In this document: positions 16,759 to 24,848 of the stretch, one piece after another | Layout: every line of letters begins with the position of its first letter | Numbering within the stretch: the first letter of the stretch is position 1 | Source: Bacilli bacterium | GTDB lineage: Bacteria > Bacillota_I > Bacilli_A > RF39 > UBA660 | Assembly (NCBI GenBank): GCA_017434825.1 | Contig: JAFSGC010000018.1 | Span: 1 to 48,972, forward strand | DNA: 48,972 bases | Direction: 5' to 3' | The notes under the pieces: generated by a model | Seen by the model: only the letters and a program-made list of their open reading frames with translations | Databases searched by the model: none | What the model was told of the DNA's origin: nothing | Program-made: the position numbers and the translations under genes

Positions 16759-17117
16759 AATGTTTTTTCAGAGTAAGCATGCAAATAATTAATAGGTTCC
16801 ATAAATTCTACATAATCAAGATAAAGTATTCTTATTAAATACCAATTGCCGTTTGTAACATCTTTAATTATTAAATGATCTTTTCCAGCTTCTTCAATTA
16901 ATCCTGTAAAGATACTGTTTTTCCATTCTGTACTGTCAGGAAAAGAAACGTATGCTTTAACTTTTCTTCCTTTATTTAATCTTAAAATATTTTCGATATA
17001 ACTTTGTTCATTATAATCAGAATCCATTACACTTAAATTCCCTGGGGGAGTTTGATAATTTTGACTAGGAGTTTGATTATTAGGGAAAGTTGGATTTTGA
17101 TAAAAATTACCGTTCAT
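16755..17117 (-). CDS. gerQ: GerQ-like spore-coat protein
   Basis: The C-terminal two thirds match the GerQ family closely: QSYIENILRLNKGRKVKAYVSF at about residues 38-59, EWKNSIFTGLIEEAGKDHLIIKD, WYLIRILYLDYVEFMEPINY. In Bacillus subtilis GerQ is a coat protein needed for SleL/CwlJ-dependent germination and is cross-linked by transglutaminase through N-terminal lysines. Here the N-terminal tail (residues 1-37) is rich in Asn, Gln and Pro and has no lysine; the first is K49. GAGGTG precedes ATG. Whether the organism sporulates is unknown. Length 120 aa. Confidence 0.8.
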   Translation of the reverse strand: MNGNFYQNPTFPNNQTPSQNYQTPPGNLSVMDSDYNEQSYIENILRLNKGRKVKAYVSFPDSTEWKNSIFTGLIEEAGKDHLIIKDVTNGNWYLIRILYLDYVEFMEPINYLHAYSEKTF

Positions 17118-17157
17118 ATAACACCTCAGTACATTATATGTAAACTTTTTAAATTAA

Positions 17158-17186
17158 TTGATAAAAAATATAAAATAGGATATACT
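17158..17186 (+). promoter_or_regulatory. Promoter of the yitT-family gene
   Basis: TTGATA (17158-17163), 17-base spacer, TATACT (17181-17186), 25 bases before ATG. Confidence 0.75.
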
Positions 17187-17211
17187 GAATATAGTAAGTG
17201 TGGGTTGATAT

Positions 17212-18093
17212 ATGAGTGCTAAGCATGTTGAATATACTGTTTTTAAGGGAGTGGCCTTTGTTTTTGGCGTTTTTTTGCTTGCTATGACATACAATATATT
17301 ACTTGTTCCGAATAACTTTGTAGTTGGTGGAATGAGTGGATTGTCAATTGTATTTAAAGAATTATTTGGCTGGAATGCCACTTTATTTATATATGTATCA
17401 CATTTTATTTTACTAGTGTTAAGCTATTTCTTTTTAGGTAAAGAAGTAACAGGTAACACATTTATTGGTTCAGCTTTGTATCCGCTTATGATTAGTATTA
17501 CAAATCCAATTAGTGAATTTGTTTTGGAAAGAATGGATGTAAGCGAAACTGTCGTTCTAGTTTGTTTAGCGGGCTTCTTTTATGGTCTTGCTAATGGAAT
17601 TATATATAAGATGGGATTTACTACAGGTGGTGGAGACGTTATTATGCAACTAGTTAGTAAATATTGTAATATGACTATTGCTAGAGCTAATTTCATTTAT
17701 AGCTTTGTTATTATTGCTGTTTGTGGTTTGGTATTTGGAATTTCCGCTTTAATATATGCAGTTATTATTTTAGTAGTAAGTAATATTATTATTGATAAGA
17801 TTATAGTAGGGATATCAAATAGTAAAGTATTCTTTATATGTACAGATAAATTAAAAGAAGTGAAACAAATAATTAAAGAAGAATATGAATCTGGACATAC
17901 AACATTAACCACAAAATCTGAATTCTTACGTAGAAGAGGGGAACTAATTATGGTAGTTGTCCCTAACCGAGATTATTACTCATTTAAAAATCGGATATTA
18001 GAAGTAGATCCGAATGCCTTCTTCATTATAAATGATTGTTATGAAGTTGGTGGAGGCAAAAGAAAACACTATCTACCATTTTTGTATAATTAA
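17212..18093 (+). CDS. YitT family membrane protein (DUF161/DUF2179)
   Basis: The 293-aa protein has five or six helices in the first 200 residues, with the typical ILLVPNNFVVGGMSGLSIVF, FYGLANGIIYKMGFTTGGGDV and IIVGISNSKVFFICTDK. A C-terminal soluble DUF2179 domain follows (about residues 205-290, HTTLTTKSEFLRRRGELIMVVVPNRDYYSFKNRI). The family is common in Bacillota and its role is unknown; transport has been suggested. The start ATG has only a weak GGGTTG site. Ends in a strong terminator. Confidence 0.92.
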   Translation: MSAKHVEYTVFKGVAFVFGVFLLAMTYNILLVPNNFVVGGMSGLSIVFKELFGWNATLFIYVSHFILLVLSYFFLGKEVTGNTFIGSALYPLMISITNPISEFVLERMDVSETVVLVCLAGFFYGLANGIIYKMGFTTGGGDVIMQLVSKYCNMTIARANFIYSFVIIAVCGLVFGISALIYAVIILVVSNIIIDKIIVGISNSKVFFICTDKLKEVKQIIKEEYESGHTTLTTKSEFLRRRGELIMVVVPNRDYYSFKNRILEVDPNAFFIINDCYEVGGGKRKHYLPFLYN

Positions 18094-18119
18094 GTATCTA
18101 GCAATAGATACTTTTTTTT
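18092..18119 (+). terminator. Terminator of the yitT-family gene
   Basis: Nine-pair stem AAGTATCTA/TAGATACTT (18092-18100 with 18105-18113), GCAA loop, then a T run. It isolates the downstream cassette. Confidence 0.92.
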
Positions 18120-18127
18120 GTTATACT
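18119..18127 (+). promoter_or_regulatory. Extended -10 promoter of the FkbH-ACP cassette
   Basis: TGTTATACT directly after the terminator T run, 19 bases before ATG 18147. No clear -35 box. The AGGAGG ribosome site lies at 18135-18140. Confidence 0.55.
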
Positions 18128-18146
18128 TTTTCTAGGAGGATAGGAA

Positions 18147-19922
18147 ATGAATGAATTAATGTATCCATTTGATGCATCATTTATATTAAAGAATAAAAAG
18201 AAAATAAAAAGAGAATTAGAATCCCAAAAGATTGTAACAGAAAAAAAGATTGCAATTCTTGGCGGTTCAACAACAAATGATATAAAAAATGTTTTAGAAC
18301 TATTTTTATTAAATTATTGCATTAAACCAACATTTTATGAATCTGAATATAATAAGTTTTATGAAGATGCGATGTTTGGAAATCCCGAATTAGATAGTTT
18401 TAATCCAGATATTATTTATATTCATACAACATTTAGAAATATAACAAGTTTTCCACATCCTGCAGAAGATTCTTCACAAATTGATAATCGTCTGAATCAA
18501 GAGTTTGCAAGATATAATAACATGTGGGAAAAACTATATGAAAGATATCCTAATGTTGTGATAATTCAAAATAACTTTGAGATGCCATATTATCGTTTAC
18601 TTGGAAATTTAGATGCCGTAGATATGCATGGAAAAATTAATTTTATTAATAGATTAAATAGCTTATTTTATGAATATGCTTCGTCACATAAAAACTTTTA
18701 TATTAATGATATTAATTATGTAAGTGCTCAATATGGTTTAGAAAAATGGCATGATTTATCTGTTTACTATTTATATAAGTATGCTTTAGATATTAATGCT
18801 ATACCATTTTTATCATTTAATATTGCTAGAATTATTAAAGCAATTTGTGCTCAAAATAAAAAAGTTTTTGCAATAGATTTAGATAATACGCTATGGGGCG
18901 GAATTATAGGTGATGATGGGGTTGAGAACATCCAAATTGGAAAAGAAAATGCTTCGGGTGAAGGATATTATGAATTTCAAAATTATTTAAAGGAACACAA
19001 AGAACTTGGAATATCATTAACTGTAGCCTCTAAAAATGAACATGAAAATGCTTTGCTTGGTTTAAGTCATCCAAGTGGTGTATTGAAATCTGAAGACTTT
19101 ATTACTATAAAAGCTAACTGGGATCCTAAAAATATTAATATAATTAATTCTGCAACTGAGATGGGACTTACTCCAGATGCATTTGTATTTTTAGATGATA
19201 ATCCAATGGAACGAGATATTGTTCGTAAGAATATAGATAATATAGCGGTTCCTACATTGGATAGTATAGAAAATTACATAAAAGTAGTTGACCATAATGG
19301 TTACTTCGAATGTTTAAAAATTTCTAACGAAGATTTAAAACGTGATGAAATGTATAAAGAAAATGCAATGCGTAATGAACTCTTGACTAAATTTGAAAAC
19401 TATGAAGATTATTTGAAGAGTCTAGAAATGGTAGCAAATATTAAAGCTTTTGATGAAATGGCTTATGCTAGATTATCACAGTTAAGTAATAAGAGTAATC
19501 AATTCAATTTAACAACTAAAAGATATACTGAAAATGAAATAGAAAATGTTGCTAAGGCAGATTGTTATATTACATTATATGGCGATTTAAAAGACTCTTT
19601 TGGAGACAATGGAATTGTATCAGTAGTAATTGGTCATAAAAATGAAAATATTTTAGATATTGAATTATGGATTATGAGTTGCCGTGTATTAAAACGTGGT
19701 ATGGAAAATGCTATGATGGATAAGCTAATGGAGTCATGTAGAGAAAATAATATTGATGTAGTTCATGGTTATTATTATCCGACTGCAAAAAATAAAATGG
19801 TTAAAGATTTTTATAGTCAATTTGGTTTTGATAAAGTTAGTGAAGATGAAGATGGAAATGCTAAGTGGGAATGCAAAGTATCAGATTATAAAAATACAAA
19901 TGAAGTAATAGAGGTGAAATGA
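18147..19922 (+). CDS. FkbH-like HAD-IIIC protein (predicted acyl loading onto ACP)
   Basis: This 591-aa cytoplasmic protein has the three-part FkbH layout. An N-terminal SGNH-like region is at about 1-230 (AILGGSTTNDIKN). A HAD domain has nucleophile motif DLDNTLWGG (D244, D246), ASKN (A294-N297) and FLDDNPMERD near 350. A C-terminal acetyltransferase-like domain has RLSQLSNKSNQFNLTTKRYT and DLKDSFGDNGIVSVV. FkbH relatives take the glyceryl group of 1,3-bisphosphoglycerate, remove phosphate and pass it to a carrier protein. The position often Cys (CSKN) is Ala here. It overlaps the ACP gene and heads a cassette with an MBOAT. The substrate is inferred only. Confidence 0.9.
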   Translation: MNELMYPFDASFILKNKKKIKRELESQKIVTEKKIAILGGSTTNDIKNVLELFLLNYCIKPTFYESEYNKFYEDAMFGNPELDSFNPDIIYIHTTFRNITSFPHPAEDSSQIDNRLNQEFARYNNMWEKLYERYPNVVIIQNNFEMPYYRLLGNLDAVDMHGKINFINRLNSLFYEYASSHKNFYINDINYVSAQYGLEKWHDLSVYYLYKYALDINAIPFLSFNIARIIKAICAQNKKVFAIDLDNTLWGGIIGDDGVENIQIGKENASGEGYYEFQNYLKEHKELGISLTVASKNEHENALLGLSHPSGVLKSEDFITIKANWDPKNINIINSATEMGLTPDAFVFLDDNPMERDIVRKNIDNIAVPTLDSIENYIKVVDHNGYFECLKISNEDLKRDEMYKENAMRNELLTKFENYEDYLKSLEMVANIKAFDEMAYARLSQLSNKSNQFNLTTKRYTENEIENVAKADCYITLYGDLKDSFGDNGIVSVVIGHKNENILDIELWIMSCRVLKRGMENAMMDKLMESCRENNIDVVHGYYYPTAKNKMVKDFYSQFGFDKVSEDEDGNAKWECKVSDYKNTNEVIEVK

Positions 19923-20155
19923 TGGAAGAAATTTTTGAAAGAGTAAACAATGTTTTTCGAGATGTATTTGATGATGAAACAATCACAGTAAATGAAAATA
20001 CTACAAGTAGTGATATTGAAGATTGGGATTCATTAGAACACATTAATTTAATTGTAGCTATTGAAAATGAGTTTGGAATTAAATTTGGAATGAATGAAGT
20101 AACTGGCATGAAAAATGTTGGAGAAATGGTAAAAATTATAAAAGATAAAATGTGA
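19922..20155 (+). CDS. Acyl carrier protein
   Basis: This small acidic four-helix carrier protein of 77 aa has the phosphopantetheine attachment motif DWDSLEHINL (Ser37) and the typical IENEFGIKF helix. I prefer ATG 19922 over ATG 19919, because GAGGTG at 19911-19916 leaves 5 rather than 2 bases. It overlaps the end of the FkbH gene, so the two are probably co-translated and form a loading enzyme and carrier pair. No fatty-acid synthesis gene is near, so a dedicated role in the cassette is likely. acpS at 26430-26762 could supply the prosthetic group. Confidence 0.92.
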   Translation: MEEIFERVNNVFRDVFDDETITVNENTTSSDIEDWDSLEHINLIVAIENEFGIKFGMNEVTGMKNVGEMVKIIKDKM

Positions 20156-20176
20156 TTTACTAATAACCATTTGAAG

Positions 20177-20185
20177 TGATATAAT
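20177..20185 (+). promoter_or_regulatory. Internal extended -10 promoter
   Basis: TGATATAAT, 27 bases before ATG 20213, with a weak TTTACT 18 bases upstream. It may give the membrane half of the cassette its own transcript. Confidence 0.55.
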
Positions 20186-20212
20186 CATAATTGATACTAG
20201 AAAGGCTTTGAA

Positions 20213-21454
20213 ATGTATGGGTTGATCAAGAAATTAGGTATAACAATTTTAATATTAGTTTGTTTGGCTGCATCTTGGTCATTTATTGGTATTGTGGTTT
20301 TTGGCATTAACTTTGTAAAATTAAATCTTGTCGGAGATGACGAAATTTATATTAATGTTAATGAAAAATACTTTGAAAATGGATATAAAGCAGAAATGTT
20401 ATCAATTGATGTTAATGATCAGGTTGTAGTAGAAAATAACATTAATAGTGAGGAAGTTGGGACATATGAAGTTAGATATCAATTGTCTTCAACTTTGGGA
20501 ATGGTTGAAAAGGTTAGAAAAGTACATGTTGTTGATGAAGTAGCTCCAGTTATAAAAATATTGGGAGACTCAACAATATATCTCAGACAAAATGCTGAGT
20601 ATGTTGAATATGGATATACAGTGTACGATAATTTCGATCATAAGCTTGCGACAAAAGTTGAAATTTCTTCGAATGTTGATAGCTCTAAAATTGGTAAGTA
20701 CGAAGTAAATTATAAGGTAAGTGATTCCTCAGGGAATGTTGGCAAAGCAGTTAGATATGTTGAAGTAATTAAAAATGATTTGTTAACATCTCCTCCTGAA
20801 TTATTTAGATTTGATAATATGTATTCGGATATTATCATTAAACCTGATAATGAAGAGTATCACTATATAAATGATATGGTTATTGTGGGAGATAGCAACA
20901 TACGTTATCTATATGTGCATGGAAAATACTTACCTGCTAACCAAGTTTGGGGAAAAGATAATTTAAATGCAGTGGAGCTTACAACATCACCAATGTTAAT
21001 TCATAGTACTAATGAACAAATACTTATGAATGAAGCTTTAACAAAATATAAACCAAAGTATCTAGTAGTTTCATTTGGATTTGGTAGTGTTATGAATTTA
21101 TCCAAAAACAACTTTATTAAATATGCTGAGATTTTTATTAATAATGTTAAAGATAATTATCCAGATACCAAGTTATTAATAGTATCATTGCTACCTATAT
21201 CTACAGGAACAATGTATTCGGGATTACAAAATAAAACTAATCAATTTAATTATTATTTGGTTGAACTGTGTGCTAAACATAAAATTAGTTTTATTAATAT
21301 TGCTGATGAATTGAAGGGTAAAGATGGTTATGGTGATCCTCAGTATTTCGTATGCGCAGCTGAATATGATTGCGGATTTCATTTAAATGATAAAGGTAAA
21401 TCATTATATGTAGATTATTTAAAAAAAATAGATATGAGTAAGGAGATAAAATAA
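20213..21454 (+). CDS. Membrane-anchored Ig-like (DUF5011) and SGNH-like protein, copy 1
   Basis: The 413-aa protein has an N-terminal membrane helix (about 7-30) and two Ig-like segments: about 35-103, and DUF5011-type about 105-187 with APVIKILGDSTIYLRQ, YTVYDNFD and VSDSSGNVGKAVRYVEV. A SGNH-like domain follows (about 220-413). The Ser block is VIVGDSNIRYLY. Near the end is DCGFHLNDKG, in which the usual Asp two residues before the Gly-x-His is shifted by one, and no clear GxND block is seen, so catalysis is uncertain. A second copy lies at 24849-26093 with the same order and key blocks. It probably acts outside the membrane on the acceptor polymer or acyl product. Confidence 0.8.
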   Translation: MYGLIKKLGITILILVCLAASWSFIGIVVFGINFVKLNLVGDDEIYINVNEKYFENGYKAEMLSIDVNDQVVVENNINSEEVGTYEVRYQLSSTLGMVEKVRKVHVVDEVAPVIKILGDSTIYLRQNAEYVEYGYTVYDNFDHKLATKVEISSNVDSSKIGKYEVNYKVSDSSGNVGKAVRYVEVIKNDLLTSPPELFRFDNMYSDIIIKPDNEEYHYINDMVIVGDSNIRYLYVHGKYLPANQVWGKDNLNAVELTTSPMLIHSTNEQILMNEALTKYKPKYLVVSFGFGSVMNLSKNNFIKYAEIFINNVKDNYPDTKLLIVSLLPISTGTMYSGLQNKTNQFNYYLVELCAKHKISFINIADELKGKDGYGDPQYFVCAAEYDCGFHLNDKGKSLYVDYLKKIDMSKEIK

Positions 21455-21900
21455 TGAAAAAATTTTTAGTAATGATTGCAGTAGTTTTAGGATTAACTGC
21501 ATGTGGGGGAAATAGTAATTTAACTTCGGTTAATATTGATGATGCTGCTAAGGCATTAGATTCTAAACTAGGAAGTATGTCAGCAGTAAATGAAGAAGAA
21601 TTGGAAAGTATTTATCAAATAGATACTTCTTTAATGGAAGAATATGTTATTAAAGCTAGTGATACTGCTAATGGCAACCTTTATGCAATAATAAAAGTTA
21701 CAGATGAAAATAAAACAGAAGTAAAAAAACAAATGGCAAACTATTTTGAAATTTTAATTGAACAAAATGCTTTATACTCACCTGAGGCAGTAAATTTATT
21801 AAAGAATTGTTTAGAAACATCAATTGGTAATTATTTAATTTATATTTCTTCAGAGGATAATCAAGCATCTTATAATATAGTAAAGGAATACACTGAATAA
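21454..21900 (+). CDS. DUF4358 lipoprotein
   Basis: This 148-aa lipoprotein has signal MKKFLVMIAVVLGLTAC with lipobox LTAC (Cys17), followed by GGNSN. The mature part resembles DUF4358, a family of unknown function often found next to MBOAT acyltransferase genes in Bacillota: ELESIYQIDTSLMEEYVIKAS, YAIIKVTDENKTEVKKQMANYFE, and a late NYLIYISSED. The start overlaps the previous stop (TAATG) and the MBOAT gene begins 2 bases after its end, so all three are likely translated together on the cell surface side of the cassette. Confidence 0.8.
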   Translation: MKKFLVMIAVVLGLTACGGNSNLTSVNIDDAAKALDSKLGSMSAVNEEELESIYQIDTSLMEEYVIKASDTANGNLYAIIKVTDENKTEVKKQMANYFEILIEQNALYSPEAVNLLKNCLETSIGNYLIYISSEDNQASYNIVKEYTE

Positions 21901-21902
21901 TC

Positions 21903-23348
21903 ATGGTTTTTAGCAGCACAGTTTTCCTTTTCTTTTTTTTGCCAATAGTTTTAATATTTTATTATTTGTTACCGGGTAAATTTAAAAATTCAATTTTATT
22001 AATCGCTAGTTTAATATTTTATGCATGGGGAGAACCGGTATATATTATTTTAATGTGCTTTTCCACTTTTATAGATTATCTAAATGGTAGATTACTTGCA
22101 CAAAATAATAATGAAAAAAGAAGAAAATTATATTTAACAATTGCAATATTAATTAATCTTTCTTTATTAGGATTCTTTAAATACAGTGATTTTGTTATTA
22201 GAATATTAAATAATATATTTAATTTAGACATAGCACTTTTAAATATAGGTTTACCTATAGGTATAAGTTTTTATACATTCCAAACAATGAGCTATAGTAT
22301 AGATGTATATCGTAAATCGGTTGAACCTGAAACAAACTATTTTAGATATCTAACTTATGTATCATTATTTCCGCAGCTTGTAGCAGGGCCAATTGTAAGG
22401 TATAGCACAATTGCTTCAGAATTAAAATCTCGAAAGATTATTTTTAGCAACATTTCAGAAGGGTTTATGAGATTCCTTCGAGGCCTATTTAAAAAAGTTT
22501 TAATTGCAAATAATATTGGTATTATGTATGAACTAATATTAGCATCAGATTTTGGTACGTTATCAGTTATGACGTTATGGCTAGGTATTATTGCTTATGC
22601 AGTACAAATATACTTTGACTTTTCTGGCTATAGTGACATGGCAATTGGTATAGGTAAAATGCTAGGATTTAGTTTTGATGAAAACTTTGATTACCCTTAT
22701 ATTTCTAAATCCATTGGAGAATTTTGGCGCCGTTGGCATATTAGCTTAGGTACCTGGTTTAAAGATTATGTATTATATCCATTTTTAAAAAGTGATAAAG
22801 TTCAAAAAATGCAATCTTGGATAAAGTCTAAATGGGGTAAAACGATTGCTAAAAATATAACAGTTTCGTTAGGAACTTTATTAGTGTTTTTCTTAACTGG
22901 ATTATGGCATGGTGCAAATTATAACTTTATTTATTGGGGATTATATTACGCATTTTTCTTAATAATTGAAGATATATTTTTGAAAAAGTTTCTTCGCAAG
23001 CACAATGTAATAAGTCATTTTTATGTTATGTTTGTTGTAATTATTGGGTATGTAATCTTTAGTATTGAAGATATGACAGTATTATCCAATTATTTTCAAG
23101 GATTATTTGGTTTTGGCGGTATTCCGTTTATTAATGATACCTTTAAGTTTTATTTATCAAATTATGGTCTAATGATCTTTATAGGAATGATATTTTGTTT
23201 ACCTATATTTACAAAAGTACCAGATAAGATTAAAGATAATGCTTTAATTAATGTATTGAAGGGTATTGCATATATTGTTTTATTTTTAATCAGTATATGC
23301 TTTATAGTAAGTGATTCTTATAATCCCTTCTTATACTTTAGATTTTAG
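21903..23348 (+). CDS. MBOAT family membrane O-acyltransferase
   Basis: This polytopic protein of 481 aa (about 11 helices) belongs to the AlgI/DltB-type MBOAT family. The N-terminal FSSTVFLFFFLPIVLIFYYLLP, YAWGEPVYIILM, GLPIGISFYTFQTMSYSIDVYR, VAGPIVRYSTI and DFSGYSDMAIGIGKMLGF are classical. The catalytic His is H336 in LTGLWHGANYNFIYWG. MBOATs of this type move an acyl group from a carrier across the membrane and onto an extracellular polymer. Here the neighbours FkbH and ACP point to a carrier-bound hydroxyacyl donor rather than acetyl-CoA. The DHHW gene follows by 8 bases. Confidence 0.95.
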   Translation: MVFSSTVFLFFFLPIVLIFYYLLPGKFKNSILLIASLIFYAWGEPVYIILMCFSTFIDYLNGRLLAQNNNEKRRKLYLTIAILINLSLLGFFKYSDFVIRILNNIFNLDIALLNIGLPIGISFYTFQTMSYSIDVYRKSVEPETNYFRYLTYVSLFPQLVAGPIVRYSTIASELKSRKIIFSNISEGFMRFLRGLFKKVLIANNIGIMYELILASDFGTLSVMTLWLGIIAYAVQIYFDFSGYSDMAIGIGKMLGFSFDENFDYPYISKSIGEFWRRWHISLGTWFKDYVLYPFLKSDKVQKMQSWIKSKWGKTIAKNITVSLGTLLVFFLTGLWHGANYNFIYWGLYYAFFLIIEDIFLKKFLRKHNVISHFYVMFVVIIGYVIFSIEDMTVLSNYFQGLFGFGGIPFINDTFKFYLSNYGLMIFIGMIFCLPIFTKVPDKIKDNALINVLKGIAYIVLFLISICFIVSDSYNPFLYFRF

Positions 23349-23356
23349 GTGATGTT

Positions 23357-24466
23357 ATGAAAGAAAAAATTAATAATATAGTGTTTATTGTTTCAGTAGG
23401 TATGATTCTTATTTTATCATTGTTGTTTATCGTAAAGAAACCTACGATTTTTTCGGAAAATGAGAATCGCTATTTGACGATGTTTCCTAAACTATCTTTT
23501 GACAGTTTAGCTGGTGGTAAGTTAACTGGAGATATTGAAGATTATATAAATGATCAATTTCCATTTAGAGATACCTTGGTAGGTATTAAAACTGGGGTTG
23601 AAGTGTTACTAGGTAAAACTAAAATAAATGATGTTTATATAACTAGTGATGGGTATTTAATACCAACATTTAGTATGAATAATGATTATACAAAAATAAT
23701 AAATACTTTAAATAATTTTGTGGGTAGTGTGGATGCAGATGTATCTTTAATGCTTGCTCCAAATGCAATAGATATATATCCAGAAAAATTACCTGTTAAT
23801 GATGAACTTAATAATGGGTTAAAAGAGATAGAAAGGATATATTCTAATTTTAATTCAAAAACTATCAACATTAATTCTTCGTTATTAAATATTAAGAATG
23901 AAGTTGATTTATATTATCGAACAGACCATCATTGGACAACATATGGAGCTTACTTTGCGTATCAAGAATACTTAAAACAAACTTCAGGAGCTAATGTAAA
24001 TTTATCTGATTATAATATTAAAAGGACTGAAGGATTTTATGGAACTTCATACTCTAAATCTAATTATTATGCAATTGAACCTGATGACTTATATTTATTC
24101 GAAGATAATGTAGATTATAAAGTTAATTATGTGGTTGAAAATGTAGAGTCTGATAGTTTATATAACTATGATTATTTAGAAAAGAAAGATAAGTACTCTG
24201 TATTTTTAGATAATAATCATGCTTTAATTGAAATTGATAATCTTGATAATGAAAATGGAGTTAATATGCTCTTAATAAAGAATAGTTATGGCAATAGTTT
24301 TGCTCCGTTTATTGCTAAAGATTATGATAAGTTAAGTGTAATTGATTTGCGTTATTATAAAAATTCAGTAAGTGATTATATCAAAGAAAATAATATTGAA
24401 AAAGTATTGATTTTATATGACATTAATGGAATTTATACAGATGCTTCAATATATAAATTGAGGTAG
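23357..24466 (+). CDS. DHHW family protein (AlgJ/AlgX/DltD-like)
   Basis: The 369-aa protein has an N-terminal membrane helix (about 7-27) and an extracytoplasmic SGNH-type domain. The motif TDHHW (D190, H191, H192, W193) and the later KNSYGNSF block (Ser310 as likely nucleophile) keep the catalytic set intact, unlike the SGNH copies nearby. NENRYLTMFPKLS and YINDQFPFRDTLVGIKT are typical. In alginate and Dlt-type systems such proteins cooperate with the MBOAT to transfer acyl groups to the polymer. It is in one operon with the MBOAT gene; GGTGATG precedes ATG. Confidence 0.92.
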   Translation: MKEKINNIVFIVSVGMILILSLLFIVKKPTIFSENENRYLTMFPKLSFDSLAGGKLTGDIEDYINDQFPFRDTLVGIKTGVEVLLGKTKINDVYITSDGYLIPTFSMNNDYTKIINTLNNFVGSVDADVSLMLAPNAIDIYPEKLPVNDELNNGLKEIERIYSNFNSKTININSSLLNIKNEVDLYYRTDHHWTTYGAYFAYQEYLKQTSGANVNLSDYNIKRTEGFYGTSYSKSNYYAIEPDDLYLFEDNVDYKVNYVVENVESDSLYNYDYLEKKDKYSVFLDNNHALIEIDNLDNENGVNMLLIKNSYGNSFAPFIAKDYDKLSVIDLRYYKNSVSDYIKENNIEKVLILYDINGIYTDASIYKLR

Positions 24467-24468
24467 TA

Positions 24469-24780
24469 ATGATTGAATCTTTAGAAGATAAAACAAGTAT
24501 TGTTTTAAAAGATAGAGTATTATCATTGTTAGCGTATATATGGCCTTTACCAATTGTTTTGTTATTTGTTCCTAAAAAGAGTATATTTTTTAGAAAGCAT
24601 TTAATTAAAGGGATTATAGTTAGTATATTAGTTACTATATGGATTTTATCTGTTTTATACATAGTAAAAACACGAGTAGATATAAATTTACTTAATATAG
24701 TAAATGGTTGCTTATTTATAATTTTGATAATATTTCAACTCGTTCAATTATTTTTAATAATTAAAAAGAAAAACTATTAA
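24469..24780 (+). CDS. Small membrane protein 1 of the cassette
   Basis: I do not recognise a family for this 103-aa protein. It has an N-terminal cytoplasmic stretch and about three hydrophobic helices (RVLSLLAYIWPLPIVLLFV, GIIVSILVTIWILSVLYIV, VNGCLFIILIIFQLVQLFLII), with a conserved-looking FRKHLIKG turn. It is related in layout to the protein at 26102-26419, which has KYLKKHSKKGK in the same place. GAGGTAG precedes ATG, 3 bases after the DHHW gene. It could be a helper of the MBOAT, as DltX is for DltB, but that is only analogy. Confidence 0.65.
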   Translation: MIESLEDKTSIVLKDRVLSLLAYIWPLPIVLLFVPKKSIFFRKHLIKGIIVSILVTIWILSVLYIVKTRVDINLLNIVNGCLFIILIIFQLVQLFLIIKKKNY

Positions 24781-24795
24781 AGTTTTTCTTTTTTT
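24764..24795 (+). terminator. Terminator inside the cassette
   Basis: Twelve-pair stem AAAAGAAAAACT/AGTTTTTCTTTT (24764-24775 with 24781-24792), 5-base loop, T run. It separates the first transcript from the second SGNH-small membrane pair. Confidence 0.85.
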
Positions 24796-24805
24796 ATATA
24801 TTTCG

Positions 24806-24814
24806 TGATATAAT
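24806..24814 (+). promoter_or_regulatory. Extended -10 promoter of the second SGNH gene
   Basis: TGATATAAT just after the internal terminator, 34 bases before ATG 24849. Confidence 0.6.
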
Positions 24815-24848
24815 TTTCTAGTAGTGAAAGGTTGACTAAAGGTGTATG

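Noticed and set aside
16730-16790. Terminator between the MBL hydrolase and the GerQ-like gene
   Set aside because: Only A/T-rich weak pairing is seen, not distinct from background.
17118-17160. Sporulation sigma-factor promoter for the GerQ-like gene
   Set aside because: A minus-strand CATATAAT resembles a sigma-E/K -10 box but equally a plain TATAAT, and no matching -35 box was found.
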